7,453 nucleotides of DNA from Selenomonas sp. (GTDB taxonomy: Bacteria > Bacillota > Negativicutes > Selenomonadales > Selenomonadaceae). The notes below the pieces were generated by a model. That model ran no database searches and was not told where the DNA came from. It worked only from the letters and a program-made list of their open reading frames with translations. The translations under genes were made by a program, and so were the position numbers. Each line of letters starts with the position of its first letter. Positions within the stretch are counted from its first letter, which is position 1. The stretch is taken from the NCBI GenBank assembly GCA_003518745.1, contig DOYB01000013.1:1-7453 (forward strand), in the 5' to 3' direction. Shown here piece after piece: positions 1-5,450 of this stretch.

Positions 1-196
1 TGTACTTCGCCCATATCCCCGACCATCGTCCGGGTATCAGGTTCATCTGCTGCCGAATTTCCTTCGCCTTGGCCGTCAGCCGGTCTAACTCGTCCAGCTC
101 CTTCATCCGCTCTTCCCTCGCTTTGTCCTCCATGTCCCAACGGGTGAGCATTTCCTGATATTCCTGTTCGCTTGCCATCAGTTCGTCCATTGTCAT
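1..196 (-). CDS. Possible small coiled-coil protein in an overlapping frame (cut by left edge)
   Basis: A second minus-strand frame starts at ATG 196, about 8 bases after a GGAAGAG Shine-Dalgarno-like stretch (204-210), and stays open for 65 codons to the left edge. Its product begins MTMDELMASEQEYQEML and is strongly charged and helical (MEDKAREERMKELDELDRL), so a coiled coil is likely. By hand count its third codon positions are about 74% G or C (48 of 65), against about 34% (22 of 65) for the ArdC/LtrC-like frame over the same bases. This favours the second frame as the translated one here. However, the other frame shows no stop and resembles the linker of LtrC-type proteins. It may be a separate downstream gene, a shadow, or the true continuation after a frameshift. 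I recognise no family. Confidence 0.4.
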   Translation of the reverse strand, partial: MTMDELMASEQEYQEMLTRWDMEDKAREERMKELDELDRLTAKAKEIRQQMNLIPGRWSGIWAKY

Positions 197-851
197 TTTG
201 TCTCTCTTCCTTTCTGATATAATCCCCTATCTGACTTAAAACCATCTTGCTGGCCTCATTTACCGTAGCAAGGGTCTTTCGGACATCCACATTCTCCCAA
301 TCGTGAAGCATAAGCTCAAGACCAATTTCATCTTCAGCATCATAGCCCAGTCGCTCCATGATTACATAGGCCGTACTAAGGGCTGCAAGTTCCTTATCCT
401 CTACCCACGGCAGCGCCCCGGTGTAGTTCTTGGCAAAATTGAGGATTCGCTGGGGCATGGATAGGTTACTGGGGCCGGGGAAGTGCTCATCCATATAGGC
501 TTTGCATTTTTCCTCTTCATATTCCCATGTGAGCTTTTCTCCTTGATACCCTTCAGTAGCCGAGACATCAAAGACTTCCTCAACGTGTTCCTGATACTCG
601 CTGCCTGTGATGATAGGGATAGGTCTGGCATTATCTGCCACCTTCCTCCCTAGCTTTTCCCAGATGGCCTTGGTGGCCACCGCACCACTGGCACCTGCCG
701 GGGCATGGAAAAAGAGATTGATTTGCTGCGTAAGGCCGTACTTGTGGTACTTGCCCATGGTAGACAGGAAGTCGATATAGCGTTGCTGATTCGACTGCAT
801 GTCTAAGATGAAGCGGTCAGCTTCAGTCATTAGCGCATTTTTGCTTAACAT
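1..851 (-). CDS. ArdC/LtrC-like antirestriction or DNA-processing protein, N-terminal part (cut by left edge)
   Basis: The frame opens at ATG 851 behind a near-perfect Shine-Dalgarno (AAGGAGGC, 858-865) and stays open for 283 codons to the left edge, so the C-terminus is missing. Residues about 18-85 (MQSNQQRYIDFLS, then KYHKYGLTQQINLFF, then the W64 region and VADNARPIPI) follow the pattern of the ArdC/LtrC-type N-terminal domain found in large proteins of Firmicute conjugative elements: a helical stretch with 'YKYSxxNQ'-like and 'W...gr.v..ga..I.i'-like motifs. ArdC-type domains bind single-stranded DNA and are linked to protecting incoming DNA from restriction; that role is inferred here. 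Residues about 190-217 (SKMVLSQIGDYIRKEER) resemble the helix preceding the low-complexity linker of such proteins. After residue 218 the frame becomes rich in G, R, D and A, and a competing frame opens. A minus-strand promoter lies about 100 bp upstream. The 5' part is duplicated at 1832-2050. Confidence 0.65.
   Translation of the reverse strand, partial: MLSKNALMTEADRFILDMQSNQQRYIDFLSTMGKYHKYGLTQQINLFFHAPAGASGAVATKAIWEKLGRKVADNARPIPIITGSEYQEHVEEVFDVSATEGYQGEKLTWEYEEEKCKAYMDEHFPGPSNLSMPQRILNFAKNYTGALPWVEDKELAALSTAYVIMERLGYDAEDEIGLELMLHDWENVDVRKTLATVNEASKMVLSQIGDYIRKEERQNDNGRTDGKRTGISGNAHPLGHGGQSEGRADEGAGRVRPADGQGEGNSAADEPDTRTMVGDMGEV
584..802 (-). repeat. Direct repeat copy A (inside the ArdC/LtrC-like gene)
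   Basis: These 219 bases align without gaps to 1832-2050, with 8 mismatches counted by hand (about 96% identity). Copy A lies inside the intact gene (codons 18 to 89). The mismatches change only two residues (A54 to T and R76 to K, in copy A numbering); the rest are synonymous. Confidence 0.95.
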
Positions 852-946
852 AGATATGCCTCCTTAAAGTGATTTCATATCCATGTTAAATCTGCTTAGG
901 GGTTGAAAAACTATACAATATTTTACTTTGAAGCATTTCCACTACG

Positions 947-975
947 ATAATAGCATATTAGAAAATAAATTGCAA
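947..975 (-). promoter_or_regulatory. Sigma-70-type promoter for the ArdC/LtrC-like gene
   Basis: On the minus strand TTGCAA (970-975) and TATTAT (947-952) are separated by exactly 17 bases. Transcription would begin near 940 and give a leader of about 90 bases before ATG 851. It is back-to-back with the toxin-antitoxin promoter at 1010-1038. Matched by eye only. Confidence 0.55.
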
Positions 976-1009
976 GAATTTTCTGTCATTATTCCAAAAG
1001 AAGAGTTCC

Positions 1010-1038
1010 TTGACTAACCCTATTAAATAGGGTATGAT
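1010..1038 (+). promoter_or_regulatory. Promoter of the toxin-antitoxin operon
   Basis: TTGACT (1010-1015) and TATGAT (1033-1038) are separated by 17 bases, close to the sigma-70/SigA consensus. The start of transcription should fall near 1045, leaving a very short leader with an AAGGAG ribosome site (1046-1051) 7 bases before the toxin ATG at 1059. Confidence 0.75.
1017..1033 (+). promoter_or_regulatory. Palindromic operator between -35 and -10
   Basis: ACCCTAT-TAA-ATAGGGT is a perfect 7-bp inverted repeat with a 3-base centre, filling the promoter spacer and touching the first base of the -10. This is where the HTH antitoxin, alone or with toxin, would be expected to bind and block RNA polymerase, as in autoregulated HigBA-type operons. 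Binding is inferred. Confidence 0.65.
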
Positions 1039-1058
1039 ATCAGAAAAGGAGAACTGAA

Positions 1059-1415
1059 ATGCAGATATCACGAGAATTTATACATGGCAAGAAGTTTGAC
1101 GAGCAATGGAAAGCTCTCGGTCTTAACGATGAACATCTTAAAGAGTTACAATCAACTCTGCTCGACAATCCGAAGGTAGGTGCAGTCATACAGGGAACAG
1201 GAAGACTGCGAAAAATGCGATTTTCCTATGGTAACAGAGGAAAATCACATTGTGCCCGTGTGTGTTATGTTGATTTTGAAATACATGGTCGAATTGTTCT
1301 TATCATGGTATTTGCCAAGAACGAAATGGAAAATCTCTCCAAGGCCGAACGTAATAGCTTAAAGATTTTGATTGAGCGTCTGGAAAAAAGTATGCAGAAA
1401 GGAGCATCGAAATGA
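1059..1415 (+). CDS. HigB/RelE-family toxin
   Basis: A 118-residue protein matching the RelE-like toxin family with the HigB2-type layout: GTGRLRKMRF at 46-55, GKSHCARVCYVDF at 61-73, a hydrophobic strand (IVLIMVFAKNE, 79-89) and ENLSKAERN at 91-99. The family typically contains ribosome-dependent mRNA interferases that cut translated mRNA in the cytoplasm and halt growth unless neutralised. Length is normal and no disruption is visible. The start is set by AAGGAG at 1046-1051. The stop overlaps the antitoxin start (ATGA, 1412-1415), so the pair is translationally coupled, with toxin first as is usual for HigBA. On a mobile element such a module would favour retention of the element. The exact subfamily and RNA target cannot be read from sequence. 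Confidence 0.85.
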   Translation: MQISREFIHGKKFDEQWKALGLNDEHLKELQSTLLDNPKVGAVIQGTGRLRKMRFSYGNRGKSHCARVCYVDFEIHGRIVLIMVFAKNEMENLSKAERNSLKILIERLEKSMQKGASK

Positions 1416-1723
1416 GCAGGACTTATGATATGTTAGCGGATTCGCTGAATGAACTGATTACAGACTTCGAGGAAAATGATGGAAAAAATCTCTCTCATAC
1501 TGTATTAACCGTTGATATTGCTCCAGCCCGCAAGTTCACCAGCGATGATATTCGCTCTATACGCAAAAAAAATCACTTAACTCAATCCATCCTTGCCAAA
1601 TATCTCTGCGTAAGCAAAAAGACCATCGAAGCATGGGAATCTGGCAGGAACACCCCCAATGGACCATCCAGCCGTCTGTTGGAACTTTTAGACCGGCAAG
1701 CGGTGTCCATAGTTACAGCTTAA
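1412..1723 (+). CDS. HigA-like HTH antitoxin and autorepressor
   Basis: A 103-residue protein. Residues about 42-95 form a Cro/C1 (Xre)-type helix-turn-helix, with LTQSILAKYLCVSKKTIEAW containing the recognition helix, then ESGRNTPNGPSSRLLELL, a stretch typical of HigA2-like antitoxins. The N-terminal 40 residues are acidic (ITDFEENDG) and are the likely toxin-binding part. The ATG overlaps the toxin stop by 4 bases, with a GGAG site just upstream inside the toxin gene. The probable DNA target is the palindrome at 1017-1033. The gene ends directly in the terminator stem. Confidence 0.85.
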   Translation: MSRTYDMLADSLNELITDFEENDGKNLSHTVLTVDIAPARKFTSDDIRSIRKKNHLTQSILAKYLCVSKKTIEAWESGRNTPNGPSSRLLELLDRQAVSIVTA

Positions 1724-1766
1724 AAAACAGGTCTGAATCTTGTTGTTGATTCAGACCTGTTTTTTT
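1722..1766 (+). terminator. Intrinsic terminator of the toxin-antitoxin operon
   Basis: An 18-bp perfect inverted repeat (1722-1739 and 1748-1765) with an 8-base loop (TTGTTGTT) and a T run at its end. The stem core is ACAGGTCTGAATC. The stop codon of the antitoxin is the first part of the stem. Because both arms end in A or T runs it could also work on the minus strand. Confidence 0.9.
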
Positions 1767-1777
1767 CGTTAATACCA

Positions 1778-1831
1778 TTAGAACCTCACAAAGCCCTTAG
1801 GCTCCGACTTCTCATAGAGCTTTTTTGACCT
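1778..1831 (-). pseudogene. Displaced 3' end of a virB5-like gene (last 17 codons and stop)
   Basis: This segment aligns without gaps to 5449-5502, the end of the virB5-like gene, with 9 mismatches in 54 bases. Both encode the tail KLYEKSEPKGF-x-RF followed by TAA. Of the changed codons six are synonymous and two change a residue (E to K, M to V), the pattern of a gene that was under selection before the fragment was left here. It is joined without spacer to the ArdC/LtrC-like fragment at 1831/1832, in a different frame. Confidence 0.85.
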
Positions 1832-2096
1832 CGTGTTCCTGATACTCGCTGCCTGTGATGATAGGAATAGGTTTGGCATTATCTGCCACCTTCCTCCCCA
1901 ACTTTTCCCAAATGGCCTTGGTGGCCACCGCACCACTGGTACCTGCCGGGGCGTGAAAAAAGAGATTGATTTGCTGCGTAAGGCCGTACTTGTGGTACTT
2001 GCCCATGGTAGACAGGAAGTCGATATAGCGTTGCTGATTCGACTGCATGTTGTTTTCAGCAGTTTGTCCTGCAGCGTTTCCAAAGTCAGGAAACAT
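1812..2096 (-). pseudogene. Truncated ArdC/LtrC-like N-terminal fragment, 94-codon frame
   Basis: Frame from ATG 2096 with AAGGA at 2102-2106. Residues 17-88 repeat residues 18-89 of the gene at 1-851 with two changes; then six residues (EVKKAL) come from reading the virB5-like tail out of frame before a stop. The first 16 residues (MFPDFGNAAGQTAENN) differ completely from the intact gene's start. So either the fragment comes from a variant with another N-terminus, or a second junction lies at 2050/2051. It is probably a relic, but the start signals are intact and a short protein with just the ArdC-like domain could be made. Confidence 0.7.
1832..2050 (-). repeat. Direct repeat copy B (scar copy of the ArdC/LtrC-like 5' region)
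   Basis: Partner of 584-802: constant offset of 1248 bases, no gaps, 8 mismatches by hand count. The match ends abruptly at both sides: at 1831/1832, where the virB5-like tail is joined, and at 2050/2051, where unique sequence leading to the riboswitch begins. Confidence 0.95.
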
Positions 2097-2150
2097 AAAA
2101 ATCCTTGTTCAAAGGGCTTCATTCATATCCAACAGATATTTTCCCAGAAT

Positions 2151-2169
2151 ATAGCAGGAAAAGTGCTAT
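2151..2169. promoter_or_regulatory. Short inverted repeat in the leader upstream of the riboswitch
   Basis: ATAGCA (2151-2156) and TGCTAT (2164-2169) form a 6-bp dyad with a 7-base centre, in the unique A/T-rich stretch 2051-2205 where the promoter of the B12 operon must lie. I found no convincing -35/-10 pair in this stretch, so the promoter itself is not called. The dyad might be an operator or chance. Confidence 0.25.
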
Positions 2170-2205
2170 GAATGTAGAAAGACTAAAAATAACTGCATAA
2201 GAAAG

Positions 2206-2371
2206 GAAACAGGTGTCCATAGGACTTAATAGGGAATCCGGTGCCATAGGGCAAAGCCGGAGCGGTCCCGCCACTGTAAGGTGGAGTCCTGCACATTTAT
2301 GTCACTGGGGTATCTCCACTCTGGGAAGGCGTGCAGGATGATGAAACCGAGCCAGGAGAACTGCCTGTTTC
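2206..2371 (+). ncRNA. Cobalamin (B12) riboswitch aptamer
   Basis: The closing stem pairs GAAACAGG (2206-2213) with CCTGTTTC (2364-2371). Inside lie the conserved features of the class: AATAGGGAATCCGGTG (about 2228-2243), the B12 box GCCGGAGCGGTCCCGCCACT (from 2256, ending ACTGT at 2277), and the 3' element GAGCCAGGAGAACTGCC (about 2350-2365). It binds adenosyl- or another cobalamin and lowers expression of the downstream genes. Its place before an FecCD/BtuC operon identifies that importer as a corrinoid transporter. Which cobalamin form it prefers cannot be read here. Confidence 0.95.
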
Positions 2372-2553
2372 AACGTCACCATTTAAGCAAGCCCTTGGTG
2401 TCTCGATTGCCTTGCTGGCTGCTTATGTACCTGCGAGCGATGGGGAGGGGATTGATTCAATGGGCTGGGAATATGTCCAGAGCGGCAATCCGTCTGCATT
2501 TTTGCAGGGAGCCGCTCTTTTTGTTTCTCGTTTTTTAGGGGAAGGGGGAGAAT
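2372..2553 (+). promoter_or_regulatory. Expression platform of the riboswitch
   Basis: A 182-base leader between aptamer and permease gene. It ends in an intrinsic terminator. A candidate antiterminator pairing is GCTGCTT (2418-2424) with GAGCGGC (2480-2486, the left arm of the terminator; 7 pairs, two of them G-U). AGCAAG (2386-2391) with CTTGCT (2411-2416) could compete with it. The pairings are seen in sequence; the switching order is inferred. A strong ribosome site (GGGGGAG, 2544-2550) precedes ATG 2554. Confidence 0.55.
2479..2522 (+). terminator. Riboswitch-controlled intrinsic terminator
   Basis: AGAGCGGC (2479-2486) pairs with GCCGCTCT (2511-2518). The stem continues inside with TCC/GGA and CTGCA/TGCAG around a TTTT loop. 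It is followed by TTTTTGTTTCTCG and another T run. It stands about 30 bases before the permease start, right for transcriptional attenuation by B12. Confidence 0.85.
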
Positions 2554-3567
2554 ATGGTCAATAGGAAGTTTTTTCTTCGCGGAATGATTTTACTAGCGGC
2601 ACTTTTAGCCAGTATGGTCCTGGCTGTTGCTTTGGGCTCGGTGGCCGTTGCGCCAGAAGTGATTTTGCAGGAACTGGCTGCATTTTTTGCGGGAACACCG
2701 CAGGATGCTTCGGCTGCGATGATTTTGTTTGACATTCGGGCACCGCGTATATTGTTTGCCGCTTTGGGCGGAGCCTTGCTGGCATTGACCGGGCTTTTGA
2801 TGCAGACGGTTTCCCAGAATTATCTGGCTGACCCCTATATTCTTGGCGTTTCTTCAGGTGCCAGTACGGGCGCTGTGTTGTGCCTGGTTAGTGGCGCTGC
2901 ACAGATGTTTGCGCCTTATGGTGTGTATGCAGGAGCTTTCCTGGGAGCTGCAGTGGCTACGGCTATTGTGGTGCGTCTGGCAGGCAATAGCGGCAGTCCC
3001 GTGAAACTGGTGTTGATGGGGATGGGCATTTCGGCGCTGTTTTCTGCTTTTACCATGTTGGCGATATATGGGGCAAAGGATGAGGCCCAGGTCAGGAGTG
3101 CCATGTTCTGGCTTATGGGGAGCCTCACGGGGATTCAATGGAGCATGGTACCCATTGCGGCGCTGATGCTTCTGATAACGATGCTGTTCATTTGGCTTCT
3201 GCGCCATGAACTGGACCTTATCCTGCTTGGCCGTAACGAAGCCAAGCATTTAGGTATGCCTGTTCAGCGCATGCAGCAGATGATTGTGTTGGTGTCCTCA
3301 ATGGCAGTTGCCGTGGTGGTGGCTTTAGCGGGAATTATCGGTTTTGTGGGACTGGTGGTGCCGCATATTGCCAGAGTACTGGGAGATTCCCGTCATGGTG
3401 TGATGCTCTGGTTTACAGCATTGATTGGTGCCCTGGTAATGGTTTGGGCGGATGCTGCAGCCAGAAGCCTCTTTCGGCCGGAGGAACTTCCTATCGGCAT
3501 TTTGACCGCTGTTTTGGGCGCTCCGGTGTTTATGTGGATTATCAGCAGAAAGTACAAGGAATACTGA
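2554..3567 (+). CDS. btuC: BtuC-like FecCD-family permease of a corrinoid ABC importer
   Basis: A 337-residue, very hydrophobic protein of normal length for the FecCD/BtuC family, expected to span the inner membrane about ten times as a homodimer. Family motifs in order: IRAPRIL (61-67), QNYLADPYILGVSSGAS (88-104), the cytoplasmic coupling region LGRNEAKHLGMPV (225-237) that contacts the ATPase, GIIGFVGLVVPHIAR (260-274), and ELPIGILTAVLGAPVFMW (311-328). The start at ATG 2554 has a strong ribosome site and is the first gene after the B12 riboswitch. The family also serves iron-siderophore and haem uptake; the riboswitch is what makes corrinoid the likely substrate. One base separates it from the ATPase gene, so the two are co-translated. 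Confidence 0.9.
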   Translation: MVNRKFFLRGMILLAALLASMVLAVALGSVAVAPEVILQELAAFFAGTPQDASAAMILFDIRAPRILFAALGGALLALTGLLMQTVSQNYLADPYILGVSSGASTGAVLCLVSGAAQMFAPYGVYAGAFLGAAVATAIVVRLAGNSGSPVKLVLMGMGISALFSAFTMLAIYGAKDEAQVRSAMFWLMGSLTGIQWSMVPIAALMLLITMLFIWLLRHELDLILLGRNEAKHLGMPVQRMQQMIVLVSSMAVAVVVALAGIIGFVGLVVPHIARVLGDSRHGVMLWFTALIGALVMVWADAAARSLFRPEELPIGILTAVLGAPVFMWIISRKYKEY

Positions 3568-3568
3568 T

Positions 3569-4312
3569 ATGCTTACCGTAAAAAATCTGACTTACAGAGT
3601 GGGAAAACAGGAAATTCTCTCCGGTATTCAGGCAGAATTTCAGGAAGGCCGCATAACGGCTATTGTGGGGCCAAATGGCAGCGGCAAGAGTACATTGCTG
3701 TCCTTTCTGGGCAGGGACAGGCCGAGCCAGGGAAAGGTGTTTCTGAAAGGACAGGATGTCAGCACTTTTGAGGCCAGGGAGTATGCCCGTAGGGTGGCTA
3801 TTCTGCCCCAGCAAAGGGAGATGATTGCGGACTTTTTGGTAAAAGATGTGGTGGTTATGGGCCGCTTCCCGTACAAGCAGGGATTCCGTGACTATACGGA
3901 GGGAGATAGGAGGATTGCCCGCTCTGCCATGGAACAAGCGGGGGTCAGTTCTATGGCAGAGCGCCGTCTAAGCCACATGTCTGGCGGTGAGATACAGCGC
4001 GTGCTAATTGCCAAGACCTTGGCTCAGCAGGCTCCGCTGATGCTGCTGGATGAACCAACCAATCATCTGGATGTAAAATACAAATTAGCACTGATGAAAA
4101 CCTTGCGCGCCTATGGCGGAACCGTGGTTATGGTTCTGCATGACCTCTCCCTGGCTGTGGCATATTGTGATGATGTGCTGGTGATGAAGCGGGGAAGGGT
4201 GGTAAAACAGGGAGAAGCAAAGGCGGTGCTGGAACCGACTTTGCTGGAAGAAGTTTTTGGCGTTCCTTTTGTGCGCTATGAGCATGAAGGACGTGTTTAT
4301 TTGAATTATTGA
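3569..4312 (+). CDS. btuD: BtuD-like ATPase of the corrinoid ABC importer
   Basis: A 247-residue ABC ATPase with every catalytic motif intact: Walker A GPNGSGKST (34-42), Q-loop at LPQQ (79-82), signature MSGGE (137-141), Walker B LMLLDEP (157-163) with E162 as catalytic base, D-loop NHLD (165-168) and switch H191. It belongs to the FepC/BtuD group that partners FecCD permeases and powers import from the cytoplasmic face. The start ATG 3569 lies one base after the permease stop, with AAGGA (3556-3560) inside the permease end. The binding-protein gene follows 14 bases after the stop. Nothing is missing or broken. Confidence 0.92.
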   Translation: MLTVKNLTYRVGKQEILSGIQAEFQEGRITAIVGPNGSGKSTLLSFLGRDRPSQGKVFLKGQDVSTFEAREYARRVAILPQQREMIADFLVKDVVVMGRFPYKQGFRDYTEGDRRIARSAMEQAGVSSMAERRLSHMSGGEIQRVLIAKTLAQQAPLMLLDEPTNHLDVKYKLALMKTLRAYGGTVVMVLHDLSLAVAYCDDVLVMKRGRVVKQGEAKAVLEPTLLEEVFGVPFVRYEHEGRVYLNY

Positions 4313-4326
4313 AAGGACGTGTCGGT

Positions 4327-5331
4327 ATGAAAAATTGGTGGAAAAAAAGTATCGCAGCTGGCCTCTGCCTTATAGCGCTGGCAGGATTGTCCGGCTGTGG
4401 CAGTGAAAAGCAGGCCGCCGCTCCGGACAAGAACCCGGGGTATCCCGTGTCCTGGACGGAAACGCTGGACGGCCAGCAGGTCAAGCAGAGCGTGGATAAA
4501 TCCCCGGAACATGCGATTTCCATGTCGCAGGCAACCACGGAAATGATGCTGACTTTGGGACTGGAAAGCAAGATGGCGGGGACCGCAATGAAGGAAGAAG
4601 ATATTTATCCGCCTCTTCAGGCTGCCTATGATAAGGTGAAAGTCCTTTCGGAAAAATGGCCTTCTTACGAGACTTTTATGGCTGAAAATCCTGATTTTGC
4701 CACGGGCTGGGAAGTTCCCTTCACGAAACGCGGCATTCCGGCAGAGCGGATAACCGCAAAGAACGTGCCCATTTTTGTTCCTTCCTCCATGCAGAAGCTG
4801 GATGCCAATCTGGATACCGTGTTTGAGGATATGCAAAAGCTGGGCGAAATTTTTGGCGTGAAGGATAAAGCAGATGCCTGGGTGGCTGACCAGAAGAAAC
4901 TCCTTTCCTCCGTACAGGGCAAGATTGATAAGCTGCCCAAAAAGAAAGTTTTTGTCTACGATGCCAGCGACGGCAAGCCCTTTACTGCTTTTAAGGGATA
5001 TACGACGAATATCCTGAAGCTCATCGGTGCAGAAAATGTCATGGAAAACGCCGGTGTGGATAAGACTTGGGCGGCTACCAGTTGGGAAAATGTGGTGGCA
5101 GCAGACCCGGAATATATCATTATTGCCGATTATAGCAACGGCGTGCGCAATGACGATGATTTCCAGCAAAAGGTGGCAACCATCAAAGGAAATCCCCAGT
5201 TGGCTAATGTGAAGGCAGTAAAGGAAAATCACTTTGTGAAAGTGAAACTTTCGGAAATCACCCCGGGCGTGCGTACGGTTGATGCGCTGGTACGCATAGC
5301 TGAACAAATTCATGGAATTTCTGTGAAATAA
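4327..5331 (+). CDS. btuF: BtuF-like corrinoid-binding lipoprotein
   Basis: A 334-residue periplasmic-binding protein of the class that serves FecCD permeases (TroA/BtuF-like fold). It starts with a lipoprotein signal: KNWWKK, a hydrophobic run, then the lipobox LSGC with C24 as the lipidated cysteine, so it should be anchored at the outer face of the inner membrane. The N-lobe begins near HAISMSQATTEMMLTLGL and continues to YETFMAENPDF; the C-lobe contains KVFVYDASDG, GYTTNILKLIGAENV and the late SWENVVAADPEYIII stretch seen in this family. I chose ATG 4327 because it gives a clean signal peptide behind AAAGGA (4312-4317). A TTG at 4309 would add six residues ahead of it. It captures the ligand and delivers it to the BtuC-BtuD complex. 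Ligand identity rests on the riboswitch. Confidence 0.85.
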   Translation: MKNWWKKSIAAGLCLIALAGLSGCGSEKQAAAPDKNPGYPVSWTETLDGQQVKQSVDKSPEHAISMSQATTEMMLTLGLESKMAGTAMKEEDIYPPLQAAYDKVKVLSEKWPSYETFMAENPDFATGWEVPFTKRGIPAERITAKNVPIFVPSSMQKLDANLDTVFEDMQKLGEIFGVKDKADAWVADQKKLLSSVQGKIDKLPKKKVFVYDASDGKPFTAFKGYTTNILKLIGAENVMENAGVDKTWAATSWENVVAADPEYIIIADYSNGVRNDDDFQQKVATIKGNPQLANVKAVKENHFVKVKLSEITPGVRTVDALVRIAEQIHGISVK

Positions 5332-5351
5332 AATATTCCCGTAATGAGAAA

Positions 5352-5392
5352 AAATCAGGGCTATTGCAGTACAAATGCAATAGCCCTGATTT
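5352..5392 (+). terminator. Hairpin terminator after the binding-protein gene
   Basis: A 17-bp perfect inverted repeat (AAATCAGGGCTATTGCA at 5352-5368, its complement at 5376-5392) with a 7-base loop. It begins 20 bases after the stop and is followed by a broken T run (AGTTTTCCTT). Confidence 0.8.
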
Positions 5393-5408
5393 AGTTTTCC
5401 TTGCCTTC

Positions 5409-5450
5409 AAAGCCTGGGCATGTAAAGCACTACATGCTCAGGCTTTTTTT
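5409..5450 (+). terminator. Second hairpin with a T7 run, between convergent genes
   Basis: AAAGCCTGGGCATGTA (5409-5424) pairs with TACATGCTCAGGCTTT (5431-5446) through one G-T pair, with a 6-base loop, and ends in seven T at 5444-5450. It abuts the stop codon of the convergent virB5-like gene (5449-5451). It is a strong terminator for plus-strand transcripts and may also act on the minus strand, where the T run is weaker. Confidence 0.85.

Noticed and set aside
870..1009. A gene or RNA in the gap between the ardC-like gene and the toxin
   Set aside because: Only the minus-strand promoter and an A/T-rich leader are visible; no frame with a ribosome site and no stable hairpin.
1724..2205. An insertion sequence or transposon bringing the cargo
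   Set aside because: No transposase frame, terminal inverted repeats or short target duplications were seen. The repeats present are pieces of backbone genes in direct orientation.
2854..3249. 131-codon minus-strand frame inside the permease gene
   Set aside because: It is opposite a permease with all family motifs, has a His/Gln/Pro-rich composition typical of shadow frames, and lacks a ribosome site.
4309..4329. TTG at 4309 as start of the binding protein
   Set aside because: ATG 4327 gives a standard lipoprotein signal and correct ribosome-site spacing. The extra six residues would overlap the ATPase stop and precede the signal for no reason.
4306..5313. 335-codon open frame on the minus strand opposite the binding-protein gene
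   Set aside because: The plus strand encodes a clear lipoprotein with signal peptide and family features. The minus frame is His/Phe-rich without any family pattern and is a mirror of the real gene's codon use.
2554..5331. Iron-siderophore or haem importer as the function
   Set aside because: The proteins alone would allow it, since the family is shared, but the cobalamin riboswitch directly upstream makes corrinoid far more likely.
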